Of a stretch of DNA of 64,000 nucleotides, positions 37,564 through 46,642 are shown one piece after another. Position 1 is the first letter of the stretch, and the number at the start of each line of letters is the position of its first letter. Source of the stretch: Pseudomonadota bacterium (GTDB taxonomy: Bacteria > Pseudomonadota > Gammaproteobacteria > JAKAQQ01). The DNA lies in NCBI GenBank assembly GCA_021798115.1, contig JAJZYM010000001.1, forward strand, positions 170,421 to 234,420. Direction: 5' to 3'. The translations under genes were made by a program, and so were the position numbers. The notes under the pieces are model-generated. The model worked only from the letters and a program-made list of their open reading frames with translations, was not told the DNA's origin and did not search any database.

Positions 37564-38009
37564 CACGGCCGTTTTCCTCCCGTACCCGGGGCTTCAGCCT
37601 GATCGAGCTCGTCATCACGATCGTCGTCCTCGCGATTGCACTCACGGTGATCTTCCTCGCCCTCGATACCTCCATCTCCCACAGCGCCGATCCGATGATC
37701 GAAAGTCAGGCGGTGGCGGTCGGCCAGGCCTATCTTGGGGAGATCCTGAACAAGTCCTACGCCGATCTCCCGTGCCCGACGCCCTGCACACGCGCGAACT
37801 ACAACGACATCGACGATTACAACGGCCTCGTCAACGATGGGGCCGAGAACCAGTTCGGACAGCCCGTGCCGGGACTCGGTGCCTACGACGTCACGGTCTC
37901 TGTCACCTCCACCACCCTCTCGGGTGTCCCCGCCAAACTCGTCACCGTCCGTGTGACCCACGACCCGGACGTCGACCTCACACTCTCGGCGTACGCCACG
38001 GGCTACTGA
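37560..38009 (+). CDS. mshD: MSHA minor pilin MshD-like
   Basis: A 149-residue prepilin, leader of 11 residues, cleavage at G/FSLIE. The segment SQAVAVGQAYLGEILNKSYAD after the helix resembles MshD, and a CPTPC motif follows. It starts inside the mshC stop. Minor pilins of this class likely prime pilus assembly. Confidence 0.78.
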   Translation: MTRPFSSRTRGFSLIELVITIVVLAIALTVIFLALDTSISHSADPMIESQAVAVGQAYLGEILNKSYADLPCPTPCTRANYNDIDDYNGLVNDGAENQFGQPVPGLGAYDVTVSVTSTTLSGVPAKLVTVRVTHDPDVDLTLSAYATGY

Positions 38010-38010
38010 G

Positions 38011-38862
38011 GTGACTCACTTTCCCCGGCGTTCTGGATTTACCCTGATCGAGCTCGTCCTGACGCTCACGATCGTCGCCATCCTGGCGGTGATCCTGGGC
38101 GAAATCCTCTATGCACCCGTCGCGGGCTATTTTGCCGCCACCCGCCGTGCCCGTCTCGTCGGCGACGCCGGTATGGCGCTCAGCCTCATGACGCGCGATG
38201 TCCACGCGGCGCTTCCGAACTCGGTGCGCACGACCTCCCAAGGTGGGGTCGAGGCGCTCGAGATTCTCTTCACGCTCGACGGTGCCCGCTACCGCGACGG
38301 ACCGGGAGGGGCCTACACCAGTCCCTCCGACATCCTGACCTTCAACACCCCGAGCTCGGGGTTCAACATCCTCGGAACGTTCCAGAACCTCGCCCTCCCC
38401 CTCACGTCGACGAGTGACGCTCTCGTGATCTACAACACAGGGCAACCCGGCGCCGACGCCTACGACGATACGGCCGGTCCCCCGAACGTGATCACCCCGC
38501 CGGGGGCGACCATCACGATCACGGCGGGCACCCCCGAGGACCATGTCGCCATCAATCCGGCCTTCCGTTTTGCCTACCCTTCCCCCGACGACCGCGTCTA
38601 TCTCGTCTCGGGTCCGGTCTCCTGGTTCTGCGATCCCGCGCTTGGGACCCTGCGGCGGGACTCGGGCTACCCGATCCAGGCAACGGAACCGGTGAGCAGC
38701 AGCGCGGGCACACTCGAGGCGGACCACGTGAGCGCGTGCAGTTTCGACTACGACCCCGGAACTGCCCAGAGGAACGGCCTCCTCACCGTGACCCTGAGCC
38801 TGAGCAAGAACGGGGAGACCATCACACTCGTGCGCGAGATGCAGGTGCTCAATGCGTCCTAA
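38011..38862 (+). CDS. mshO: MSHA minor pilin MshO-like
   Basis: A 283-residue prepilin with a nine-residue leader and G/FTLIE site. After the helix the segment EILYAPVAGYFAATRRARLVGDAG (landmark only) is characteristic of MshO. It begins at a GTG one base after the mshD stop codon. The 3' end overlaps mshP by 11 bases. Confidence 0.82.
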   Translation: MTHFPRRSGFTLIELVLTLTIVAILAVILGEILYAPVAGYFAATRRARLVGDAGMALSLMTRDVHAALPNSVRTTSQGGVEALEILFTLDGARYRDGPGGAYTSPSDILTFNTPSSGFNILGTFQNLALPLTSTSDALVIYNTGQPGADAYDDTAGPPNVITPPGATITITAGTPEDHVAINPAFRFAYPSPDDRVYLVSGPVSWFCDPALGTLRRDSGYPIQATEPVSSSAGTLEADHVSACSFDYDPGTAQRNGLLTVTLSLSKNGETITLVREMQVLNAS

Positions 38863-39295
38863 GGGAGCTCCTCTATCCCCCTCACAGCCCCGGGCGGGCG
38901 GCTTCAGCATCCTCGTCGCCCTCTTCATCATCGTGGTGCTCGCGGCTCTCGCGGTCTTTCTCACCGGCGTCACGGCCGTCTCCTCGGCCACACCGACCCT
39001 CACACTTCTCGAGGCGCGGGCGCTCGACGCCGCCCGGAGCGGGTTTTCCTGGGGGGCCGCCCAAGCGCTCGCGGCCAACGCCTGCCCACCGCAGACAACC
39101 CTCAACTTCACTGCACCGGGTCTCGAGAATTTTGCGGCCACCGTCACCTGCACCGAAACCACCCACATCGAGAACGGCGCGACCATCGACGTCTTCGCCC
39201 TCGTCTCGACCGCCGGGACCGGCACGTACGGCGAGACCCTCACCTATGTCAGCCGCACCGTCCGGGGCACCGTGAGTGATGTCCCGCCCGCCTGA
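38852..39295 (+). CDS. mshP: MSHA minor pilin MshP-like
   Basis: A 147-residue prepilin-like protein with a 17-residue leader and site G/FSILV. It lacks the usual glutamate at mature position 5, as do PilX- and GspK-like tip pilins. The helix FSILVALFIIVVLAALAV is followed by a small domain with two cysteines. Position between mshO and mshQ fixes the name. Confidence 0.78.
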   Translation: MRPKGAPLSPSQPRAGGFSILVALFIIVVLAALAVFLTGVTAVSSATPTLTLLEARALDAARSGFSWGAAQALAANACPPQTTLNFTAPGLENFAATVTCTETTHIENGATIDVFALVSTAGTGTYGETLTYVSRTVRGTVSDVPPA

Positions 39296-39305
39296 ACCTC
39301 CGAAG

Positions 39306-42107
39306 ATGCGCAAGGGCATCCTCTTGTCCTCAGTCGCCCTCGTTGTTGCGTTTGCGGGGATCGTCAACGCACAACCGGCGCCGCCTCCATCCTCGATCAC
39401 CATTCTGGGCAACGGGCAAAGCTCACCTCTGACCGTCACCCCGGGGACGACTGTGACTTTCACTGTCACGGTCACGGGCTGCCCACCACAGCCCGCTGAT
39501 ATCGGCTGGTTCGATGTCTGGAATCTCGGATCCTCACTCACCGCCCAGCCGCAGGACCCACCGAACGAGTGGCTCACCGCGAACAACGGCTGGCTCTTTA
39601 CCAACAACGCGAAGCGTTACAACAAGGGAAATCTCAAGGGCGCCCTTGACGGGTTCGATCTTGGGGGGACCTCTCCCTGCCAGACCCCGACATCTCCGGT
39701 GACCTACACGTTCAATACTCCGGGCGTCTATACCGTCTGGTATGGGTACAGCGCGTATGACAGCGACCAATATTTCCCCTGTCCCAATCACCCCACGGCC
39801 CAAAACTGTCCTTTCGAATCCATAGGAGTCTACGACTACTATCTCTACTACTACGGAACCGGTGACGACACAACGATCCTCGACACGAATCAGGCCTCGT
39901 TCACGGTGATCGTTTCGAATACGGGAGGCCTCGCGGGATTTTCCGTGCAGCCCGCAACCACAGCGGCGAGCACCTGTGTCGCGGACGACATCACCGTGAC
40001 GGCCCTCGATGCGGCCGGAAACACGCTGACGACCTACGGCGGAACCATCACCCTCACGACTTCAAGCGGACACGGCAACTGGGCCCTCGTGAAAGGACAG
40101 GGAACATTCACCCCCGGCGCTCCGGACAGCGGCACGGCCACCTATTCCTTTTCGCCCCTGGATCAAGGCCAAGCCGTCTTCGCTCTCTCCGACACTCACG
40201 CCGATGACCTGACGGCCACAGCAACCGACACCGTGACCGCGATTTCGGGCACGAGCCCGACGATCGAATACCGCGACAACGTCTTCCTTCTCACGCCGGT
40301 GAACCCGCCAGCCGACGGACCGCTCGTCGTCGTCGCCGGGCGCCCCGAGACCTTCCAGGCCGAGATGATCGACAGCGACCCGGTCACGGGGAGCTGCGGT
40401 CCCGCGCCCGGATACGACGCAACTTCGCTCAAGGCCTGGGTTGCACGCACCACCCAGGATCCCGGCGGCGCCGCCCCGACGGCCAACGGCGTCGCTCTCC
40501 CCAACGCCGCACCACCGCAAAACAATCTCCCGATCACCTTCACGAACGGGGTGGCCACCTTCACGCTCCAGACGAGCGACGTCGGTCAGTGGAGTGTCAA
40601 TCTTGAGGACAACACGAGCGGCTATGCGCTCAATCTCGCCGACCAGGCGCGGACGATCACGGGAGCAAGCGGGGTCCTCACCGTCCGTCCCTTCGGCTTC
40701 GCCTGGAGTGCCATCACCGCGGGCAGGACCGCAAATCCCGGGGCCACGACGCCCACCGGCGGGATCTTCACCCAGGCCGGAAGCCCCTTCTCGGCGACCG
40801 TGACGGCCGTTCTCTGGGCCCAAGGCGATCCTGCCGACGGTGTCCCTTCCGGCCCGATCGACCTTGCGACACACACGGCGGCTCCGAGCTACGCCTGGAC
40901 CACGGACCTTGCTTCCGCCGGACCCTCCACCCCGAGCCAAGGCGTCCTCGGAACGCTCAGCGGGGGGCCTCTCGCCCAGGCAGGCTTCGGGGGCGGTTCG
41001 GCCACCGCCAACAACCTCGCCTATTCGGAAGTGGGAAGCGTGAGCCTCGACGCCCAAGCAAGCGACTATCTTGACGCCTCCCAGTACGGTGCCACCCCCG
41101 TCGTTGAGGGGCTCAGTTCTCCGGTCGGGCGCTTCACTCCCTACGCCTTCACCGTGAGCGTGAACAACCCCACGTTCGATTCCGGTTGCGGCGCCAACTT
41201 CACTTACCTCGGCGAGCCCATGAACTACGCCACACCCCCGGTCGTCACCATCACCGCGGTGAATGCCCAGGGACAGACGACACAGAACTACAGCGACTAC
41301 GGGACGGGCAACGACTGGTGGAAACTCCCCGAGATCACCCCGACCTACAGCGACCCAAACGCTCCCGCCAACCTCGGGGTCACCGTCGATTCCGCCGCCG
41401 CCTCCTTCGCGCCCGGAACCGAGACAAACACCGCCCCGGGGTCGGTGACCGCCACCTTCTCGGGTCCTCTCGCCTACACGATGCCCGACAACGGGACGAA
41501 ACCCGCCCCCGACGTCTCTCCTTTCACCTCCGACATCCACGTGAGTTTCCCCGTGACCGACACGGACGGCATCGCCTATCCGGCGAACCCTTTCACCTTC
41601 ACAATCGGGTTCGCTCCCGGGGATTCCGCCACCATCGAGCAGGGGCGACTCTTCCTCGGCGACGCCTACGGATCCGAACTCCTCGATCTCAACCCCACCA
41701 TGGAGACCCAGGTCTACGCGGGGTCGAGCACAGGCTGGGTGGCGTCGACTGAGGACAGCTGCACCACCGGGGTGAGCCTCGCCCTTGAGAATCCCAACCC
41801 CTCCCAAGCCCTCACCCCCCAAGACACCTGCGTCTGGGAGAGCAGCGGGAATCTGAGCGGGCTTTCCTGCGGGAGCGGGAAGACGGGAGAGGATTTCGAG
41901 GAACCCCCCGCCAGCGGCAGTTTCAATCTCTGGTTCAAGGCCCCGGACGTCCCGGGCGTCCTCACGCTCACGACCCAGACGATCCCCGCGTGGCTTGAGT
42001 ACGACTGGTCCGGCAGCGGACAGGACAATCAACCCCCGACGGCCTTACTCAACTTCGGGCTCTACAGCGGGAACCCTCACCTGATCTATCTTCGTTTCAT
42101 CCACTGA
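39306..42107 (+). CDS. mshQ: MSHA biogenesis protein MshQ
   Basis: A large exported protein of 933 residues. A signal peptide ends NAQ at about residue 23. The N-terminal half has Ig-like beta segments, including SVQPATTAASTCVADDITVTA (landmark near residue 215). The C-terminal part from about residue 605 is the DUF6701 domain of MshQ: GRFTPYAF, FTYLGEPM, NAQGQTTQNY and GRLFLGDAYGSELLDL. It probably sits at the pilus tip or the cell surface. The ATG at 39306 is preferred because it places the signal peptide at the very start; a GTG at 39276 is possible. Confidence 0.88.
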   Translation: MRKGILLSSVALVVAFAGIVNAQPAPPPSSITILGNGQSSPLTVTPGTTVTFTVTVTGCPPQPADIGWFDVWNLGSSLTAQPQDPPNEWLTANNGWLFTNNAKRYNKGNLKGALDGFDLGGTSPCQTPTSPVTYTFNTPGVYTVWYGYSAYDSDQYFPCPNHPTAQNCPFESIGVYDYYLYYYGTGDDTTILDTNQASFTVIVSNTGGLAGFSVQPATTAASTCVADDITVTALDAAGNTLTTYGGTITLTTSSGHGNWALVKGQGTFTPGAPDSGTATYSFSPLDQGQAVFALSDTHADDLTATATDTVTAISGTSPTIEYRDNVFLLTPVNPPADGPLVVVAGRPETFQAEMIDSDPVTGSCGPAPGYDATSLKAWVARTTQDPGGAAPTANGVALPNAAPPQNNLPITFTNGVATFTLQTSDVGQWSVNLEDNTSGYALNLADQARTITGASGVLTVRPFGFAWSAITAGRTANPGATTPTGGIFTQAGSPFSATVTAVLWAQGDPADGVPSGPIDLATHTAAPSYAWTTDLASAGPSTPSQGVLGTLSGGPLAQAGFGGGSATANNLAYSEVGSVSLDAQASDYLDASQYGATPVVEGLSSPVGRFTPYAFTVSVNNPTFDSGCGANFTYLGEPMNYATPPVVTITAVNAQGQTTQNYSDYGTGNDWWKLPEITPTYSDPNAPANLGVTVDSAAASFAPGTETNTAPGSVTATFSGPLAYTMPDNGTKPAPDVSPFTSDIHVSFPVTDTDGIAYPANPFTFTIGFAPGDSATIEQGRLFLGDAYGSELLDLNPTMETQVYAGSSTGWVASTEDSCTTGVSLALENPNPSQALTPQDTCVWESSGNLSGLSCGSGKTGEDFEEPPASGSFNLWFKAPDVPGVLTLTTQTIPAWLEYDWSGSGQDNQPPTALLNFGLYSGNPHLIYLRFIH

Positions 42108-42135
42108 CATCCAATCTCTCGCTCGGAGGATCCTC

Positions 42136-42741
42136 ATGGTCCGCCATTCCCCGCTGATCCTCATAGTCGCAGCCTTACTCTTCTCCTCGACGTGTCTCGC
42201 CGGGAGCGCTCCGTCAGCCACCCCCCCTTCACCCCAAGCGCTCTGGCAACGGATCGCGCACCTCATGCATGAGCCCCGCTCGATCCTCCCGGGGAGCCGT
42301 ATCGACCAGCCAGGCTCGCGGCCCGTCGATGCCTACACGATCGACCGGGCCGACCCGGCCAGCCGACGGGCGATCCTGCACGCGGGCGGGATTGCCCGCC
42401 TCCACCGTTACCCCCCGGGGGCACTTCTCATTAAGGAAAACTTCTCGCGCCCGGGGCGGATGACGGGGGTGACGGCGATCCTCAAGATCCCGGGCTACGA
42501 CGCCTCGGACCGCAACTGGCTCATGGCGTCCTACGCCCCGAACGGACGCGTCCTCGCCTACGGCAAGGTCGCAACCTGCATCGGCTGCCACACCCTGGTG
42601 CGTCGTCAAGATTTCGTCTACGCGCCTCCTCCCACCCAACTTCTTCCTGTCGCTTTCATCGAGGCGTTCTTCCCGGGACAGAAGGTCACGGCCATTTATC
42701 GAAAGCTCATCGCCACACACCCGGCGAACGTCGTCCACTGA
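42136..42741 (+). CDS. secreted cytochrome P460-like monohaem protein
   Basis: A 201-residue protein with a signal peptide (about residues 1-22). One haem-binding motif CIGCH lies at residues 148-152, after the segments YPPGALLIKENF and WLMASYAPNGRVLAYGK. This resembles the cytochrome P460 / cytochrome c'-beta fold, whose members bind NO or oxidise hydroxylamine. Which activity, if any, applies here is unknown. It follows mshQ by 28 bases, with a strong GGAGG ribosome site, and is probably the last gene of the pilin operon. I know of no such gene in standard msh clusters. Confidence 0.75.
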   Translation: MVRHSPLILIVAALLFSSTCLAGSAPSATPPSPQALWQRIAHLMHEPRSILPGSRIDQPGSRPVDAYTIDRADPASRRAILHAGGIARLHRYPPGALLIKENFSRPGRMTGVTAILKIPGYDASDRNWLMASYAPNGRVLAYGKVATCIGCHTLVRRQDFVYAPPPTQLLPVAFIEAFFPGQKVTAIYRKLIATHPANVVH

Positions 42742-42754
42742 GGACGCGACGCTC

Positions 42755-43498
42755 TCAGGTCTCGTCGAGGGACCCGAGGAAGTCGTCGATGAGTCGCAGC
42801 GTTCGCAGCGGGACTTCGGCGAGAGGAAAGTGTCCGCATTCGTCGAGAAGGACGCACCGCGCGCGGGGAGTCCAGGGGAGAATTTCCCGTGCTGCGAGTT
42901 CGGATGTGATCGCCCGGTCGTAACGGCCGAGAAGAAGAAGCACGGGAACGTCCCAGGGCTGCACGAACCCGCCTTCTGCCGTCGGCCGCACCCAACCTTC
43001 CAGATAGGCCGCAAGCACCTCCGGGGACGCCCTTCGGCGCGCGTCCTTCACGACGCTTTCCACCCAGCGTGACGGCAGCCGCTTCGCCGTGAGATAGTCC
43101 ACCACCTTCCCGAGGAGAACCGGATCGCCCGCCGCGCCCGCAAAAAGATCTCGGGCCCGTGCCTCGAGGAACACCCCCGAAGGCGGCACAGGGGCCAGAA
43201 GAACAAGGCCCCGCGGTCTCTGGTGGGACTCAAGACCACCGCGGACGGCGATCAGCCCGCCCATCGAGTGCCCGACAAGAACCGCATCCGGCTGTTGTTT
43301 CAGGGCCTCCCCGACGGCCTTGATGGCCACCTCCACGCCCATCTCGCCGGAGTGCCCGCCCGCCGCGTAGCCGGGCAGAGTCAGCGAAATGACGTTTCTT
43401 CCGAGCCCGCGGAGAGCCCGGGCACCCCCGCCATCGCCGAGCCATCCGTGGATCCAGATCAACGGCGGGCAGGCTCGCGGGCCCCTCGTCCGTATCAC
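42755..43498 (-). CDS. alpha/beta hydrolase
   Basis: A 247-residue hydrolase: HGWLGDGGG oxyanion region, nucleophile elbow GHSMGG (about residue 76-81), acid in LLGRYDRAI and histidine in DECGHFP. The shape recalls BioH and similar esterases, but biotin genes are not nearby. It overlaps the ntrC stop by four bases (GTGA) and is probably cotranscribed with ntrBC. The substrate is unknown. Confidence 0.82.
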   Translation of the reverse strand: MIRTRGPRACPPLIWIHGWLGDGGGARALRGLGRNVISLTLPGYAAGGHSGEMGVEVAIKAVGEALKQQPDAVLVGHSMGGLIAVRGGLESHQRPRGLVLLAPVPPSGVFLEARARDLFAGAAGDPVLLGKVVDYLTAKRLPSRWVESVVKDARRRASPEVLAAYLEGWVRPTAEGGFVQPWDVPVLLLLGRYDRAITSELAAREILPWTPRARCVLLDECGHFPLAEVPLRTLRLIDDFLGSLDET

Positions 43499-44904
43499 GA
43501 GGATCCTCCGCGTCCGCGGCGACGAAGCCTGCGGTAGAGGGTGTTGCGTCCGATACCGAGCAGACGCGCTGCGGCCTCGCGCCGCCCACCGCTACGACGA
43601 AGAGCTTCCTCGAGAGCGAGCTCTTCCAGACGGCGGAGCGTGGCGGTAAAGTCCGCTTCCGGACACGAACCCAGCCAACCGCGAAGTGCCTTCTCCCAGG
43701 ACACGCCGCGGCTTTCCACAAGCGGCGTGGCGCTTCGGATCGAGGTTGACGCGCGCATTTCTTCCGGAAGATCCGCTACCGTGATTTCGAGGCCCGCGAC
43801 TTCGAGCGTCAGACGTCGGCAGAGATTCTGGAGTTCGCGCACGTTCCCCGGCCAGGGCCATGCGACGAGGCGCTCGAGAGCTTCGGTAACCAGGACTTTG
43901 GGAGCGTGACCAAACCGAAAGGCGGCGTCCTCGAGGTAATGGCGGAGAAGAACCGGAATGTCGCCCGGACGTTCGCGCAGAGGAGGAACACGGATGGCCA
44001 CGACGTTCAGGCGGTGGTAAAGATCCTCACGGAACCGACCCTCGCGCACCAGAGCCGCAAGGTCACGGTGGGTTGCGGCCAAAATGCGCGCCTCGACGGC
44101 GATCGGGCTCCGTCCGCCGAGACGATAGAACTCGCGTTCCGCCAGGACCCGGAGAAGCCGGGCCTGAAGCGAGAGTGGCATATCGCCAATCTCGTCAAGG
44201 AAGAGCGTCCCGCCCCGCGCCTGCTCGAAACGCCCGACGTGCTGGCCAACGGCCCCGGTGAACGCGCCTCGCTCGTGGCCGAAGAGCTCCGATTCGAGGA
44301 GATCCTCGGGAATCGCCGCCGCGTTGACCGCGACGAACGGCCCCGACGGTCGTGGACCATGGACGTGGAGGGTGCGGGCGACGAGCTCTTTGCCCGTTCC
44401 TGTTTCCCCGAGTATGAGAACATCGCTCTCCCGCCGCGCCAGTCGCCCCAGAATCCGGAACAGGCGCTGCATCGCCGGGGCTTCGCCCAGCAGTGTCTCG
44501 GCCGGGGGGCGAGAGGATCGAGGAAGCGGAGGCTCGGCCGGCGGGCGCGCCCGAAGGGCGCGGTCGAGGACGGCTGCGAGCTCGTCGAGATCGATCGGCT
44601 TCGGAAGATACTCGAAGGCTCCTCCGCCGTAGGCTGCGAGCGCATTCGGAAGATCGGTGTGCGCTGTCACGACAATGACCGGAAGATCCGGCCGGCTCTG
44701 GCGAAGCTCTTCGAGAAGGGTGAGACCGTCACGTCCGGGAAGACGGATATCGCTGATGAGGACGTCCGGTGCTTGCTCGGCGAGCCGCACCAGGACCTCC
44801 TCCGCCGCGGCAAAACCCACGACCCTGTAGCCCTCGGCCTCGAGCGCTCGTCCGAGGACCCAGCGAAGATTGGCCTCGTCGTCGACGATCCAGATTTCGG
44901 GCAT
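43495..44904 (-). CDS. glnG: nitrogen regulation response regulator NtrC
   Basis: Sigma54-dependent activator of nitrogen-assimilation genes; 469 residues. The receiver domain has the phospho-acceptor Asp52 in SDIRLPG. The AAA+ domain has Walker A GETGTGKE (166-173) and the sigma54-contacting GAFTGA loop (213-218). A Fis-type helix-turn-helix ends the protein (AARLLGIGRNTLYRRL). Its start overlaps the ntrB stop by one base. A sigma54 promoter stands upstream of glnA in the same cluster. Confidence 0.95.
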   Translation of the reverse strand: MPEIWIVDDEANLRWVLGRALEAEGYRVVGFAAAEEVLVRLAEQAPDVLISDIRLPGRDGLTLLEELRQSRPDLPVIVVTAHTDLPNALAAYGGGAFEYLPKPIDLDELAAVLDRALRARPPAEPPLPRSSRPPAETLLGEAPAMQRLFRILGRLARRESDVLILGETGTGKELVARTLHVHGPRPSGPFVAVNAAAIPEDLLESELFGHERGAFTGAVGQHVGRFEQARGGTLFLDEIGDMPLSLQARLLRVLAEREFYRLGGRSPIAVEARILAATHRDLAALVREGRFREDLYHRLNVVAIRVPPLRERPGDIPVLLRHYLEDAAFRFGHAPKVLVTEALERLVAWPWPGNVRELQNLCRRLTLEVAGLEITVADLPEEMRASTSIRSATPLVESRGVSWEKALRGWLGSCPEADFTATLRRLEELALEEALRRSGGRREAAARLLGIGRNTLYRRLRRRGRGGSS

Positions 44905-45932
44905 CAGGGCGCCACCCCTTCAACCGGAAGAAGGACCGAGAAAATGGTTTCTCCCGGGCGACTCCGCCACTCGATGAGACCGCCGTGCCGCTGAACGAGA
45001 TCCTGCGCGATGGCGAGCCCCAGGCCCGCTCCCCGTGTGCTTCCGCTCACCAAGGGAAGAAAAAGTTTCTCGCCCAACCCCACGGGCACGCCCGGCCCGT
45101 TGTCGGCCACGTCGATGCGAACCACGAGGGGGTAACGCCGGCCCTGGATGGTGTACTGACGCTCGATGCGGGTGCGAAGAAGGAGTGTCCCTCGGTCATC
45201 CATCGCCTCACGGGCGTTGCGCACGAGATTGAGAAGGACCTGCACGATCTGTTCAGGATCGGCCTGGAGCGTAGGAAGACTCGGGTCGTAATCACGAACA
45301 AGACGAAGATCCCTTGGACCCTCGCTGCCGGTGAGACGGGCCACGCGTTCGACCGGTTCGTGGATATTGATCGTTCTCCGCTCCGGGGGACGGCGCGGGC
45401 CCAAGAGGCGTTCGACGAGCCTCGAAAGGCGATCGACTTCCTGAATGATGATCTCCGTGCAGGCGTGCCCCTCGGTATCGTCGGGGTGGCGCCGCGCAAG
45501 AAGCTGGGCGGCGCCGCGAATCCCGGCAAGAGGATTGCGGACCTCATGCGCCAGGGCGCGGACAAGATGGCGCGCGGCTTGATGCCGCGCGTTGAGCGCA
45601 TCTTCTCCACTGATGAGAAGATGCCGGTCGAGCGGCGTCAATTCCACCAGGAGGAGGTTCTCGGCGTAGGGGGCCACCACACAGTCGACGGTCAGTTGGC
45701 GTCCGGCGACCTCAAGGTGGTGTTCGCGGTAGGTGCGCATCTCCCAACGCTTGAGCAGGCGACGAAAATCGTCGGAGAGAGGAAGAAGGCCGCGCGCCAC
45801 CTCGTGCCGACCGCCCCGAGCCAGACCGAGAAGCTCCTGCGCCGCGGGATTGGCGTGATGCACGGCGAGATCCGCATCGACGCAGAGCACGGCGACGGTG
45901 AGACGCTCGAGAAGCGCCGCCGGTTCCGTCAT
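44904..45932 (-). CDS. glnL: nitrogen regulation sensor kinase NtrB
   Basis: Cytoplasmic histidine kinase that phosphorylates NtrC under nitrogen limitation and is controlled by PII. The N-terminal PAS domain spans about residues 5-110, the H-box ALAHEVRNPLAGIRGAAQLL carries His129, and the N and G boxes (NLVRNAREAM, DNGPGVP, GAGLGLAIAQDLV) follow. The ATG encoding MTEP is chosen for the GGAGG seven bases upstream; it gives 342 residues, close to the E. coli protein. Confidence 0.94.
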   Translation of the reverse strand: MTEPAALLERLTVAVLCVDADLAVHHANPAAQELLGLARGGRHEVARGLLPLSDDFRRLLKRWEMRTYREHHLEVAGRQLTVDCVVAPYAENLLLVELTPLDRHLLISGEDALNARHQAARHLVRALAHEVRNPLAGIRGAAQLLARRHPDDTEGHACTEIIIQEVDRLSRLVERLLGPRRPPERRTINIHEPVERVARLTGSEGPRDLRLVRDYDPSLPTLQADPEQIVQVLLNLVRNAREAMDDRGTLLLRTRIERQYTIQGRRYPLVVRIDVADNGPGVPVGLGEKLFLPLVSGSTRGAGLGLAIAQDLVQRHGGLIEWRSRPGETIFSVLLPVEGVAP

Positions 45933-45994
45933 CGCTTCGCCTCCACTCCGCAGCACGCGACCCTCATCCTTCGGACCGACGGCCGCCTCCGCGT

Positions 45995-46570
45995 TCAACG
46001 GCGCACATTTATCCGCGTTCCCGCCACCGGCGCGAGGGGATGCGGATGCATCAATACCGAATGTTGATGAACGTAAAAGACAGAGACGGCACGGGCAAGG
46101 ACTTGCCCAGCAGGACTCACGAGAAGAACCCTGAGTTTGTGGGTGCCCCGCCAGACGTGCTCAAGAGTGACACTCGAAGCGCTGGTGGGGCCCGCGACTC
46201 TTTTCCCGTCGAGCTCATAGACAAACTCTTCCCCGGCAAGATAACCACGCGCGGCAACAGTTGCGGAGGTGACCCCTCCGATGTTGAAGAGGCTGGCGCC
46301 GTTGGCGGGGTCCAGGATACGCAGAGTGGGCTTCCGCACGGGCGGGGGGGTCTTCTTGACAGGACCCGGGAACGCGCCCGTCGCAGGAACGGGCGGAGCC
46401 TCAAGGTCAAAACCCTGTCCACCGCCAAGATCGACGCGCCGTGCCCCCGGGTGCGGATGATCGGCGTAATGCACCGTTCCGCGGGGCCCCACCCAGGTAT
46501 AGACCGGCTGGGCGCAGAGTGCCAGAGGAAACAAGGCGAGGACAAGTGGCCACAAGTGCTTCAGGCTCAT
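45995..46570 (-). CDS. DUF4124-domain exported protein
   Basis: A 191-residue secreted protein. A signal peptide (about residues 1-22) ends LCAQ. The DUF4124 motif VYTWVGPRGTVHYADHPHPGA follows, then a proline-rich linker and a C-terminal Ig-like domain with KLRVLLVSPAGQVL. DUF4124 proteins are common between glnA and ntrB in gammaproteobacteria, but their role is unknown. The ATG MSLKHL is chosen because it places the signal peptide at the start. Confidence 0.8.
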   Translation of the reverse strand: MSLKHLWPLVLALFPLALCAQPVYTWVGPRGTVHYADHPHPGARRVDLGGGQGFDLEAPPVPATGAFPGPVKKTPPPVRKPTLRILDPANGASLFNIGGVTSATVAARGYLAGEEFVYELDGKRVAGPTSASSVTLEHVWRGTHKLRVLLVSPAGQVLARAVSVFYVHQHSVLMHPHPLAPVAGTRINVRR

Positions 46571-46642
46571 GGCCACAAGCTTAGCCCGCCCGCTCCCGAG
46601 CTGCAAGCCGCGGTCGTCCCGACCGCCCGATCCGAGTTCCTT

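Noticed and set aside
38852-39295. Absence of Glu5 in the MshP prepilin as a broken gene
   Set aside because: Tip-type minor pilins such as PilX and GspK relatives naturally lack it.
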